DNA of 36,802 nt from Chlamydiota bacterium (GTDB taxonomy: Bacteria; Chlamydiota; Chlamydiia; Chlamydiales; Rhabdochlamydiaceae): the NCBI GenBank assembly GCA_003228815.1, contig QIGB01000056.1, forward strand, positions 1 to 36,802. The letters run 5' to 3'. Both the position numbers and the translations under genes were made by a program. Below are positions 1 through 7,915 of this stretch, piece after piece. The notes under the pieces are model-generated. The model was not told where the DNA came from and did not search any database. It saw only the letters and a program-made list of their open reading frames with translations. Each line of letters begins with the position of its first letter. Position 1 is the first letter of the stretch.

Positions 1-66
1 ACACCGAAAATGAAAGAATGGGCGGAAGCTATAGTGAAAAGGATGCTTCAGGCGGCATGACTTAAG

Positions 67-558
67 TTGCCAAAAGGTACAAAGTCGAGCTCTCGCATGC
101 TATCGAGCCTTTGCTATAATAAAATCATCGAGTTCTTACACTCTGGAGCCTATCGTCATGGCATTGCCATCCATACAGTCAATCCAGCATATACCTCGAT
201 CATTGGAATGGTAAAATTTGCCAAAAGATATGGTCTCTCAAAACATCATGCGGCAGCACTATGTATTGCTCGCCGCCATTTTAGATTTTCCGAACAACCT
301 CCCAAATCATCTGAAGAAATTCCAGATGGCAAACAAGACCTTTTCACTTTACCACTACCCGTGAGGAATCGAGGTAAGCATGTCTGGTCATGGTGGGGGG
401 CATTGAGTCGGAAATATCAAACGGTGCTTGCAGCGCACCTTCGGGCGAAAAAACTTCGATCCTTAAGATACGCATCAGCTGATCTAAGAGATAAGAAAAT
501 CCCGAGTGTTGTTGGTGAGATCCCAGCACGTGAATCGTTAGCAACACTGCTTGGCTAG
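67..558 (+). pseudogene. TnpB-like (IS605 OrfB-type) transposase, C-terminal remnant
   Basis: The 163-residue reading frame resembles the C-terminal third of TnpB/IS605 OrfB-like proteins. The block VNPAYTSIIG followed by YGLSKHHAAALCIARR is typical of the TnpB-related subfamily that lacks the CxxC zinc ribbon. TnpB proteins are RNA-guided nucleases linked to IS200/IS605 elements. The frame opens with a TTG, and the same frame continues upstream to the window edge across one TGA at 58-60, giving 19 upstream residues ending RMLQAA. The upstream part therefore belongs either to a gene interrupted by a stop or to the same protein starting late. The RuvC N-terminal motifs would lie outside the window or are lost. 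No TnpA gene or IS end is visible. I read it as a decaying or truncated copy. The family is fairly sure, the intactness is not. Confidence 0.6.
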
Positions 559-609
559 CGTCCTATGCAATGAATAGATTTGTATAGGTTTTTAGGAGCG
601 GTGTTATTT

Positions 610-978
610 CTATTCTTCGTCGTCTTCTTTGCTTGACTCGTCTTTGTCTTCTTCCATTTTCTCTTCCTCAGGGGAACGGCTGTAGAGCCATTCACGAAAG
701 AAAATGTAGAGACCACCAATGGCAAAAAGGACGGGAAGAAAGACTTCCCATTGGATGTTGAATTGCACTGTGACAAAGGCACCCACAAAGACAAAGAGTG
801 TGATGGCCGTGTCGTACATCCGGCCTTGGAGGTACTGCAGAATCGCTAAGGGAAGTCCCACAGCAAGCATGATCCCGGGCCACCATGTTCCCAAGAAAGT
901 AATGATTAAAAGAGAAAGTAAAAAGACAATCAAAGCGACAATTTTCGCTTTCTTACGCATCAGAACTGGTTTTGCCAT
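610..978 (-). CDS. small two- or three-helix membrane protein with acidic tail
   Basis: This 122-residue protein has no function I can name. A basic N-terminus (MAKPVLMRKKAK) is followed by two to three hydrophobic segments, roughly residues 12-36 and 40-80, and by a strongly acidic, charged C-terminus made almost only of E, D, K and S. The basic start predicts the N-terminus in the cytoplasm. I chose the ATG at 978 because GGAGG lies 8 nt upstream; a TTG five codons earlier (993) overlaps that ribosome site. A TATAAA box lies about 45 bp upstream but without a convincing -35. It stands alone between the transposase remnant and the Fic gene. It is probably a conserved hypothetical inner-membrane protein. 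Confidence 0.7.
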   Translation of the reverse strand: MAKPVLMRKKAKIVALIVFLLSLLIITFLGTWWPGIMLAVGLPLAILQYLQGRMYDTAITLFVFVGAFVTVQFNIQWEVFLPVLFAIGGLYIFFREWLYSRSPEEEKMEEDKDESSKEDDEE

Positions 979-1077
979 ATAAGCAACCTCCAAAAGCTGG
1001 ATTCTACGAAGATCTTCTATTTATACGCAAATCCCTCCAAATTTGATCTCCACCCAAATCAAGATGATGGATGGAGG

Positions 1078-2178
1078 CTACTTGTGTCCCTTTGATAAAT
1101 GTGAATATTTTTTCGTGAGCCGATAGCTTCGTTTTTTATTCGAAGGATCTACGATTTCTAGAAAGCCTGCTTCTACCCATTTTTTACAGAGTTGAGCACT
1201 TGTTCTGGGTTTGAAATGAAAAAGCTTACCAATTTCTTTTGCAGTGACAATATTTTGAGAGCGAAAGATTTCAAGAGCTTTTCTTTGGCGTGGATCCAAC
1301 TCGCGCAAAAGTTTGGATTGATCTTGCGCACCATCTTGCCCTGAATTTTGCATTTGCTGCCATACTTTTCCAAATGAATCGGCCATTCCTTTTATGAAAT
1401 ATGTAATCCATGGAGTAATATCGGCTTCCGCTCTTCCCATATAATAATTATGAGAGGGACCAATGCTAATAGCGGTATAGTAGTCTTCTAAGCGAAGAGC
1501 ATAGTATTCTTCTAAGGAATAAATTCCCTTCAGATCATAACCACCAAGATGAAGGATGAGAGTCGTGAGAAGGCGGGCTGTACGGCCATTCCCATCATAA
1601 TAGGGATGGATTGTGACGAATTGATAATGTGCTATTGCTGCTAAAATCGGATACGGAATCTCTTCTCCTTTAGAAAGCCATTTAACAAAGGCCTTCATCA
1701 AAGGAGAAACTTCCTTTGCTTCAGGAGGCATATACACAATTCTTCTCGTTCTTCCATCACGGATTAGATTTTGTCCATCTCGATAAGGCGTTGCTTTTAC
1801 TGTGTTACGACCATTGGACATAACTAAAGCATGGAGAGATTGAATCAATTTTTCTGTGATAGGGATCCCTCTCGCTCCCCATTTTTCTACTTGTTCTAGA
1901 GCCGCATAATATCCTTTGATCTCTTGCTCATCCCGTTCCCTTCCTGGAAAATGTTCATCGTGATGGAGAACTTTTTCTACCTGATCAGGTTGGAGGCGAT
2001 TCCCCTCAATCATAGTTGAATAATGTGTAGTAAAAAGACGAGCGGTTTCTCTGAGAGATGCGAGTACTTTTGGGGTGAGCGGTAAATGAAGGATTTTTTC
2101 CTTTGTTGCCTCAATTTCTAAAAGAAATTTAGCAATTTCTGGGGTGATGGTGTAGTTGGGAGAAAATTTTATCTGCAT
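1078..2178 (-). CDS. Fic-domain protein with N-terminal inhibitory helix and C-terminal winged helix
   Basis: Fic enzymes transfer AMP or other phosphate-containing groups to protein hydroxyls. Counting from the methionine of MQIKFSPNY, the active-site motif HPYYDGNGRTAR is at about residues 191-202 and is intact (His, Asp/Asn, Gly, Arg). An inhibitory motif of the (S/T)xxxE(G/N) type, STMIEGN, is at about residue 54, so this should be a class II, self-inhibited Fic. The last 80 residues look like a winged-helix DNA-binding domain, the usual Fic/DUF4172-type architecture of free-living bacteria. The start is uncertain: a TTG at 2220 overlaps the uvrA stop by 3 nt, and ATGs lie at 2190 and 2178, none with a strong ribosome site. 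I prefer 2178 because family proteins usually begin close to that point. It lies directly downstream of uvrA on the same strand. Its target is unknown; a regulatory role or a host-directed role are both possible. Confidence 0.88.
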   Translation of the reverse strand: MQIKFSPNYTITPEIAKFLLEIEATKEKILHLPLTPKVLASLRETARLFTTHYSTMIEGNRLQPDQVEKVLHHDEHFPGRERDEQEIKGYYAALEQVEKWGARGIPITEKLIQSLHALVMSNGRNTVKATPYRDGQNLIRDGRTRRIVYMPPEAKEVSPLMKAFVKWLSKGEEIPYPILAAIAHYQFVTIHPYYDGNGRTARLLTTLILHLGGYDLKGIYSLEEYYALRLEDYYTAISIGPSHNYYMGRAEADITPWITYFIKGMADSFGKVWQQMQNSGQDGAQDQSKLLRELDPRQRKALEIFRSQNIVTAKEIGKLFHFKPRTSAQLCKKWVEAGFLEIVDPSNKKRSYRLTKKYSHLSKGHK

Positions 2179-2216
2179 AGGTTCTAACATTATTATGCAG
2201 ATAAAGCGCAGATAAA

Positions 2217-5200
2217 TCAAGTCTGCTTCAAGAAATTTTTCAAATATTTAGCAGTCAGCGAAGAGGGGTGCTTTGCGATTTCTTCAGGGCTGCCTTGGCA
2301 AACGATTTGTCCGCCATGGATTCCTGCTCCGGGGCCGAGGTCAATGATGCGGTCGGCATTTTTGATTACATCCTGGTTGTGCTCGATGATGAGGACTGTG
2401 TTGCCTTTGTCGACAAGGGTGTGGAAGATTTTAAGAAGTTTGAGGATGTCTTCGGCATGAAGACCGATGGTTGGTTCATCGAAAAGGTAGAGGGTTTTTC
2501 CAGTTGAGCGCTTGGCGAGCTCGCGAGCCAGGCGAAGACGCTGGGCCTCGCCGCCTGAGAGGGTGGCGATCTCCTGGCCGAGTTGGAGATAGCCGAGGCC
2601 GACTGAGATGAGGGTTTCAAGGATGCGGAGGACTTTGGGTATGGGAGGAATCTGATCGATTGCTTCTTCAACTGTCATCTGCAGAATTTGGCCCAAGTGA
2701 CGGCCGCGGGTTTTGATTTGAAGACTTAAAGGATTGAGACGAAAACCCTGGCACGAATCGCACGTGATGCGCACGGGAGGAAGAAATTGCATTTCCACTT
2801 TGCGCTTGCCCAGTCCCCAACATTTCATGCACATTCCCTTGAGATGATTGAAACTAAAGTTTTTTGGTTTGAGCCCTCGGATTTTTGCTTCGGGTAGCTC
2901 GGCAAAATGGTACCGCAAAGGGGTAGAGAGATCAACGTAGGTACTCACATCAGATCGGCTGGTGTGGCCGATGGGGTTTTGATCAATGACGAGCATTTTG
3001 TCAAAGGCAGATATACCTGAAATGCGGGCACCAGCATACTCCACAGCATCGGGGTTCTTGCGTTTGGCAAGAGATTGTTGCACAGCAGGGCGAATGAGGT
3101 CATTCATGAGAGTGGATTTTCCAGAGCCCGATATGCCGGTGAGACAGGTGATGATACCAATGGGAATGTCGACATTGAGGCTTTGAAGGTTGTGCAGAGA
3201 AGCATTTTCAACTTTGAGGGTCTTTTTCCATGTACGTCGTTTTTCCGGGATAGGGACCTTCTTTTTCCCGCTGAGGTATTGTCCTGTGAGCGATTCTGGA
3301 TTTTTTTTGATTGCATCGAGAGTTCCCTTTGCAATGATTTGGCCTCCATGTTTTCCAGCAGCAGGACCAAAATCGAGCACGTAATCGGCGATTTCGAGAG
3401 TGAGTGGATCATGCTCGACAAGAAGGAGGGTATTCCCTTGCTCACAGAGCGTTTTAAGCGAAGTATTGAGAAGAGCGTTGTTGTGGGGATGTAGACCGAT
3501 GGTCGGCTCGTCCAAGACATAGAGACAGCCGGTCATTCCACCGCCGAGTTGGCGGGCAAGGCGGATTCTTTGTGTCTCACCGCCTGAGAGGGTTGGCGCG
3601 GAGCGATCAAGAGAAAGATAGTCGAGTCCGATTGCTTTGAGAAAATGCAGTCTGTGCCGAAGTTGCTTGAGTGTCTCATCGAGAAAAGGACTTTTTTGCT
3701 TTAGAGTTTGGATGAATTCGTAAGACTTATCGATGGGCATACTGCACACATCCGGAAGAGAGAAGCTGTCAATACGGACATTGCGTGCTAAGGGGTTTAA
3801 GCGAGTTCCAGAGCAAGCAGGGCAAGTGATTTGATCCACCCACGGGCCGAGTTCTTGCTTGAGCGAATTTGTTGCAGACTTGGCAAGGTTTGCAAAAACA
3901 AAGCCCAGCCCGACAAAACGGATTGTATAGCCCTTTCCCTTTAGGGGAATGTCAGAGCCCCCTAAAATAATTTGCAGGTCTTTTCCGGGCAGTTTTTCAA
4001 GGGGAGTATCGGGATCAATTCCAAGCTCATCCAATATCTCGACGAAAAGATCGAGCGCATCATGTGTGGCGTTGTCCTTCCACAGCTTTTTCATGAGTGC
4101 AAAGGGGCTCATCCGCATGATCACCCGATGCTTTTGCAAATTGGCCCCAAATTGAAAACCGAGGCCAATACAGTCAAAGCACATCCCATGTTTGGTGTTG
4201 AACGAAAAGGTATGTGGCGTGATGGGAGGATATGATTTTCCCGTGCTCGGTACTGCAAAAGCGAGGTTGTAGAAAACGTCCTTCTCTTCGTAGTGAGCCA
4301 CGAGAGTGTTATGGCCGAGTTTTGCAGCGGTGTCGATCGCGTCATAGATTCGTTTTTTGGCTTTAGGCGCAATCATGAGTCTGTCGATCACGAGGTGCAA
4401 TTCGTTTCTCCTCTTGTTGTCAAAGGGAATATCCGCATCAAGTTCAAAAATTTCGCCATTGACACGGATGCGCAAGAATCCCTCTCGTAGGAGGCGATCT
4501 TTGAGAGATCCAAAATCCTCTGTGAGCTTTATGGGGGCAAGAATTTGTACTTTGGTTTTTTCAGGAAGTTGCATCAGCTGATCCAGGACGAATTCCTTAC
4601 TGATCGACTCGATTTTTTCTCCCGTTTCGGGGCAATAGGGAGTGCCGAGATGAGCAAAAAGGACCCGCAAGTAGTCGTAGCTTTCTGTCATCGTACCAAT
4701 TGTCGAGCGGGGATTGCCGGCATGCGCTTTTTGTTCGATGGCAATTGAGGCTAAAAGCCCATCAATCGATTCGATTTTGGGTTTGGGCATTTGCTTCACA
4801 TACTGCCGGGCATAGGCCGACATCGACTCGGTATAGCGGCGTTGTCCTTCCGCATAGACAGTCTCGAAGGCTAGAGAAGATTTTCCTGAACCTGAGGGGC
4901 CGCTGCAAACAGTGATTTTCCCATGTGGAATCGAAACATCAAAGCCTTTGAGATTGTTTTGCTCAGCCTTTTCAATGTGGATGGCTTCGCATGTTTTTTC
5001 TTGTCTTTTTTTCCTTTTAGCTTTTTCAATTGGCTTCGGATGAAGGGCCTTGAAAACAGCTGTTCCTGTCGGTGTATCTTTTTTGGAAATAACCTCAGGA
5101 GTTCCCGTAGCAATGATTTCACCGCCATAGTCGCCCCCTTCTGGCCCTAAGTCGATGATCCAGTCGGCCGTTTTGACAAGATCCATGTTGTGTTCAATCA

Positions 5201-7853
5201 CGAGGACTGTATTGCTTTTTTCAACGAGCTTTTGGAGCACTTCAATCAGTTTTTGGATGTCATGAAAATGGAGTCCCGTGGTCGGTTCATCGAGAATGTA
5301 GAGGGTCTTTCCAGTAGATGGGCGTGAAAGTTCTTTGGCCAGCTTGATCCTCTGGGCTTCTCCGCCCGAAAGGGTAGGAGAACTTTGCCCCAACTTGATG
5401 TAACCAAGACCCACTTCCTTTAGCATCGCCAGCTTCTTTTTGATGGCAGGGATTGCCTCAAAAAACTCAAGAGCCGTATTCACCGTCATCTCGAGCACCT
5501 CATAGATGTTCTTTCCTCTATAGAGTACCGAGAGAGTTTTGAGATCAAAACGCCTTCCGTGACACTCAGGACATTCTGTCCACTCATCTTCCATGAAGTC
5601 CATGTCGATTTTGGTCATCCCCATTCCTCCACAGGTAGGACAAGACCCTTCTCTGACATTGAAGCTAAAGCGGCCCGGTCTGTAGCCTTGCGCCTGCGCC
5701 TCCGGCAATTTGGCAAAGAGATCGCGGATGAGATCAAAAAGTTTGATGTAGGTCGAAGGATTGGATCTAGGTGTCCGTCCAATGGGGGATTGATCGATGG
5801 CAATCACTTTGTCGACATGCTTGATGCCTTTCAGAGATTTGTGTTTGCCCACTTTCATTTTGCCATGATGAAAAGTATTTGCAAGCGCTGGATAGAGGAT
5901 GTCGGTGATCAATGACGATTTTCCAGATCCCGAAACACCAGTCACAGCGACAAACTTTTCGAGAGGGATTTTTACGGATACATTTTTCAGGTTGTGGTGT
6001 TTGGCTCCCACAATTTCAACGGTATTTTTTGCTGCTTTGCGCCGTTTTTTAGGGATCGGAATGCTCTTTTTTCCTGTCAGGTACTGCGCTGTGATGGAGC
6101 GGGGATTTTTCAAAAGAGCATCGAGACTGCCTGAGACGAGAATTTCTCCGCCAAATTTCCCCGCATAAGGTCCAACATCGACAATGTGATCAGCAGCCAA
6201 AATCGTCTCTTCGTCGTGTTCGACAACGATCACCGTATTGCCCCGATCGCAAAGAGCGCGGAGCGAGGCAAGCAATTTCGTATTGTCACGAGGATGCAGA
6301 CCAATCGAAGGTTCATCAAGAACATAGGTTGCTTTAGAGAGTCCTGATCCGATTTGTGATGCAAGTCGAACTCTCTGCGACTCTCCACCTGACAAAGTAG
6401 GAGCAGTTCTTTCCAAGGTCAAGTAGTGGAGACCCACATCGCTGAGAAAAAAGAGTCTCTGACGAATTTCCTTCACCACCTCTTCTGCGATCAGTTTTTC
6501 CTCATTGTTCAATTTGATATTTTCGAAGAAAGCAAGCTCCTTTTCGATCGACAGAGATGTCAACTGGGGCAGTGTTTTTCCCAGAAAAGTCGTTGCGGCC
6601 GGGAAGGGGCGGATACGCGTGCCCTGGCAAGCTGAGCAGACCGATTCCTCCATCAATTCTTCCATATTGTTTTTATAAACATCAGAAGAGGCTTCTTGGT
6701 ACCGTTTGCGCGCCTCATGCAGCACCCCGCGCCACTGGACATATTCGGTCCAACTTTGCCTCTTTTTCGGATGAATGAAGTGCATTTTGACCCATTTTTT
6801 TTCTGTCCCATGTAAAAAGACCTGCTTAGCCTTTTCCGAGAGCTGTTTCCACGGAGTGTGGACGCTGAAATGATACAAGCGGGCCAGATTGTCAAAAATA
6901 TTGCCAAATCGGATCGTTTGGTAAGAGCTGGCTACCGAGCAGCAATCCTGGGAGATGCTCTTTTGAGGATCGAGGATCTTGTCTTCATCAAAGGCAAACA
7001 AAGTTCCGATCCCTTGACATTCAGGGCACATTCCCGATGGATGGTTGAACGAAAAATCCTGAGGTCCTAGCGGACCATAACTCAGACCCGATTTGGGGCT
7101 ATAGGCATGCTGCGAAAAAAGTTCCTGGCGACCCGAATCGACATGCAAGATAGTGACAAGCCCTTTTCCCTCTTCAAGCCCCTGTGTCACCGCTTCAACG
7201 AGTCGCGATCGATCTTCCTCCCGTACAACCAAACGGTCGATCACGAGATCCAGATCGTGGGCCTTTTTCCCATCGATTGCGATATCATCCGTGATTTCGA
7301 TGATTTCTTGATCGAGGCGGACGCGGGTATATCCCTTTCGAATCAGCTCAGCAAATTCCTCTTTGAATTCCCCCTTCTTTCCTCTTGCGAAAGGAGCTAA
7401 AACGATGATTTTGGCCTTTTCCGGGAGTTTTTGGATCTGGCGCAAAATCTGCTCTGTGCTCTGTGGGGTCACCTCTTCGCCGCTCACAGGACAGTGCGGT
7501 ATGCCAACCCTTGCATAGAGAATGCGCAAGAAATCATAGATACCAGTCATCGTTCCCACGGTTGAACGGGGATTACGCCCGGCAGTTTTTTGCTCAATCG
7601 CAATCGTCGGAGAAATTCCCTCGATGAGTTCAGCCTTAGGCCGTGCCATCTCTCCTAGATGTCGCCGAGCATAAGTAGAAAGAGATTCGATATAGCGCCG
7701 TTGTCCCTCGACATAAATCGTGTCGAAAGCCAGAGAGGTCTTTCCGGAGCCCGAAACCCCAGTGAAAACAATTAACTGATTCGGGTCGAGGGTGAGATCT
7801 ATCTCTTTAAGGTTATGAACCCCAACCTTTTTTAGAACAATTTTCCTTCCCAT
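2217..7853 (-). CDS. uvrA: UvrA excinuclease subunit, tandem-fused double form
   Basis: UvrA is the damage-recognition ATPase of nucleotide excision repair, acting with UvrB and UvrC. This 1878-residue protein is two complete UvrA chains in one frame, the form known from Chlamydiae; the ordinary length is about 940. Four ABC modules are visible: Walker A at about residues 31, 641, 984 and 1578 (GVSGSGKTS, GVSGSGKSS, GPSGSGKSS, GISGSGKST), each with an LSGGExQR signature and a DEPxxGLH Walker B/D-loop. The C-terminal zinc finger is kept in both halves: CPTC with CPEC near residue 738, and CMKC with CDSC near residue 1678. The two halves are clearly divergent, so this is an old fusion. It is divergent from pyk, as these genes are neighbours in Chlamydia. 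The ATG at 7853 has no ribosome site, and a promoter-like pair lies just upstream. Confidence 0.97.
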   Translation of the reverse strand: MGRKIVLKKVGVHNLKEIDLTLDPNQLIVFTGVSGSGKTSLAFDTIYVEGQRRYIESLSTYARRHLGEMARPKAELIEGISPTIAIEQKTAGRNPRSTVGTMTGIYDFLRILYARVGIPHCPVSGEEVTPQSTEQILRQIQKLPEKAKIIVLAPFARGKKGEFKEEFAELIRKGYTRVRLDQEIIEITDDIAIDGKKAHDLDLVIDRLVVREEDRSRLVEAVTQGLEEGKGLVTILHVDSGRQELFSQHAYSPKSGLSYGPLGPQDFSFNHPSGMCPECQGIGTLFAFDEDKILDPQKSISQDCCSVASSYQTIRFGNIFDNLARLYHFSVHTPWKQLSEKAKQVFLHGTEKKWVKMHFIHPKKRQSWTEYVQWRGVLHEARKRYQEASSDVYKNNMEELMEESVCSACQGTRIRPFPAATTFLGKTLPQLTSLSIEKELAFFENIKLNNEEKLIAEEVVKEIRQRLFFLSDVGLHYLTLERTAPTLSGGESQRVRLASQIGSGLSKATYVLDEPSIGLHPRDNTKLLASLRALCDRGNTVIVVEHDEETILAADHIVDVGPYAGKFGGEILVSGSLDALLKNPRSITAQYLTGKKSIPIPKKRRKAAKNTVEIVGAKHHNLKNVSVKIPLEKFVAVTGVSGSGKSSLITDILYPALANTFHHGKMKVGKHKSLKGIKHVDKVIAIDQSPIGRTPRSNPSTYIKLFDLIRDLFAKLPEAQAQGYRPGRFSFNVREGSCPTCGGMGMTKIDMDFMEDEWTECPECHGRRFDLKTLSVLYRGKNIYEVLEMTVNTALEFFEAIPAIKKKLAMLKEVGLGYIKLGQSSPTLSGGEAQRIKLAKELSRPSTGKTLYILDEPTTGLHFHDIQKLIEVLQKLVEKSNTVLVIEHNMDLVKTADWIIDLGPEGGDYGGEIIATGTPEVISKKDTPTGTAVFKALHPKPIEKAKRKKRQEKTCEAIHIEKAEQNNLKGFDVSIPHGKITVCSGPSGSGKSSLAFETVYAEGQRRYTESMSAYARQYVKQMPKPKIESIDGLLASIAIEQKAHAGNPRSTIGTMTESYDYLRVLFAHLGTPYCPETGEKIESISKEFVLDQLMQLPEKTKVQILAPIKLTEDFGSLKDRLLREGFLRIRVNGEIFELDADIPFDNKRRNELHLVIDRLMIAPKAKKRIYDAIDTAAKLGHNTLVAHYEEKDVFYNLAFAVPSTGKSYPPITPHTFSFNTKHGMCFDCIGLGFQFGANLQKHRVIMRMSPFALMKKLWKDNATHDALDLFVEILDELGIDPDTPLEKLPGKDLQIILGGSDIPLKGKGYTIRFVGLGFVFANLAKSATNSLKQELGPWVDQITCPACSGTRLNPLARNVRIDSFSLPDVCSMPIDKSYEFIQTLKQKSPFLDETLKQLRHRLHFLKAIGLDYLSLDRSAPTLSGGETQRIRLARQLGGGMTGCLYVLDEPTIGLHPHNNALLNTSLKTLCEQGNTLLLVEHDPLTLEIADYVLDFGPAAGKHGGQIIAKGTLDAIKKNPESLTGQYLSGKKKVPIPEKRRTWKKTLKVENASLHNLQSLNVDIPIGIITCLTGISGSGKSTLMNDLIRPAVQQSLAKRKNPDAVEYAGARISGISAFDKMLVIDQNPIGHTSRSDVSTYVDLSTPLRYHFAELPEAKIRGLKPKNFSFNHLKGMCMKCWGLGKRKVEMQFLPPVRITCDSCQGFRLNPLSLQIKTRGRHLGQILQMTVEEAIDQIPPIPKVLRILETLISVGLGYLQLGQEIATLSGGEAQRLRLARELAKRSTGKTLYLFDEPTIGLHAEDILKLLKIFHTLVDKGNTVLIIEHNQDVIKNADRIIDLGPGAGIHGGQIVCQGSPEEIAKHPSSLTAKYLKNFLKQT

Positions 7854-7861
7854 AGGCGACT

Positions 7862-7909
7862 ATGATAAAAGTTGAGGCCTAGACTTGTCTACTGGAATCA
7901 GGTTAAAAT
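7862..7909. promoter_or_regulatory. candidate back-to-back uvrA and pyk promoters sharing a palindromic -35
   Basis: The 62-bp gap between the divergent uvrA and pyk starts contains the inverted repeat TAGACTTGTCTA at 7880-7891. Read rightwards, TAGACT (7880-7885) is followed after 18 nt by TAAAAT (7904-7909), 6 nt before the pyk ATG. Read leftwards, TAGACA (7886-7891) is followed after 18 nt by TATCAT (7862-7867), 8 nt before the uvrA ATG. Neither gene has a Shine-Dalgarno sequence, so both messages would be nearly leaderless. The elements match the consensus only in part, so this is a proposal. Confidence 0.4.
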
Positions 7910-7915
7910 AAAATT

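Noticed and set aside
2161-2220. Short direct repeat GCAGATAAA at the Fic start as a regulatory iteron
   Set aside because: Only two copies in AT-rich sequence; likely chance.
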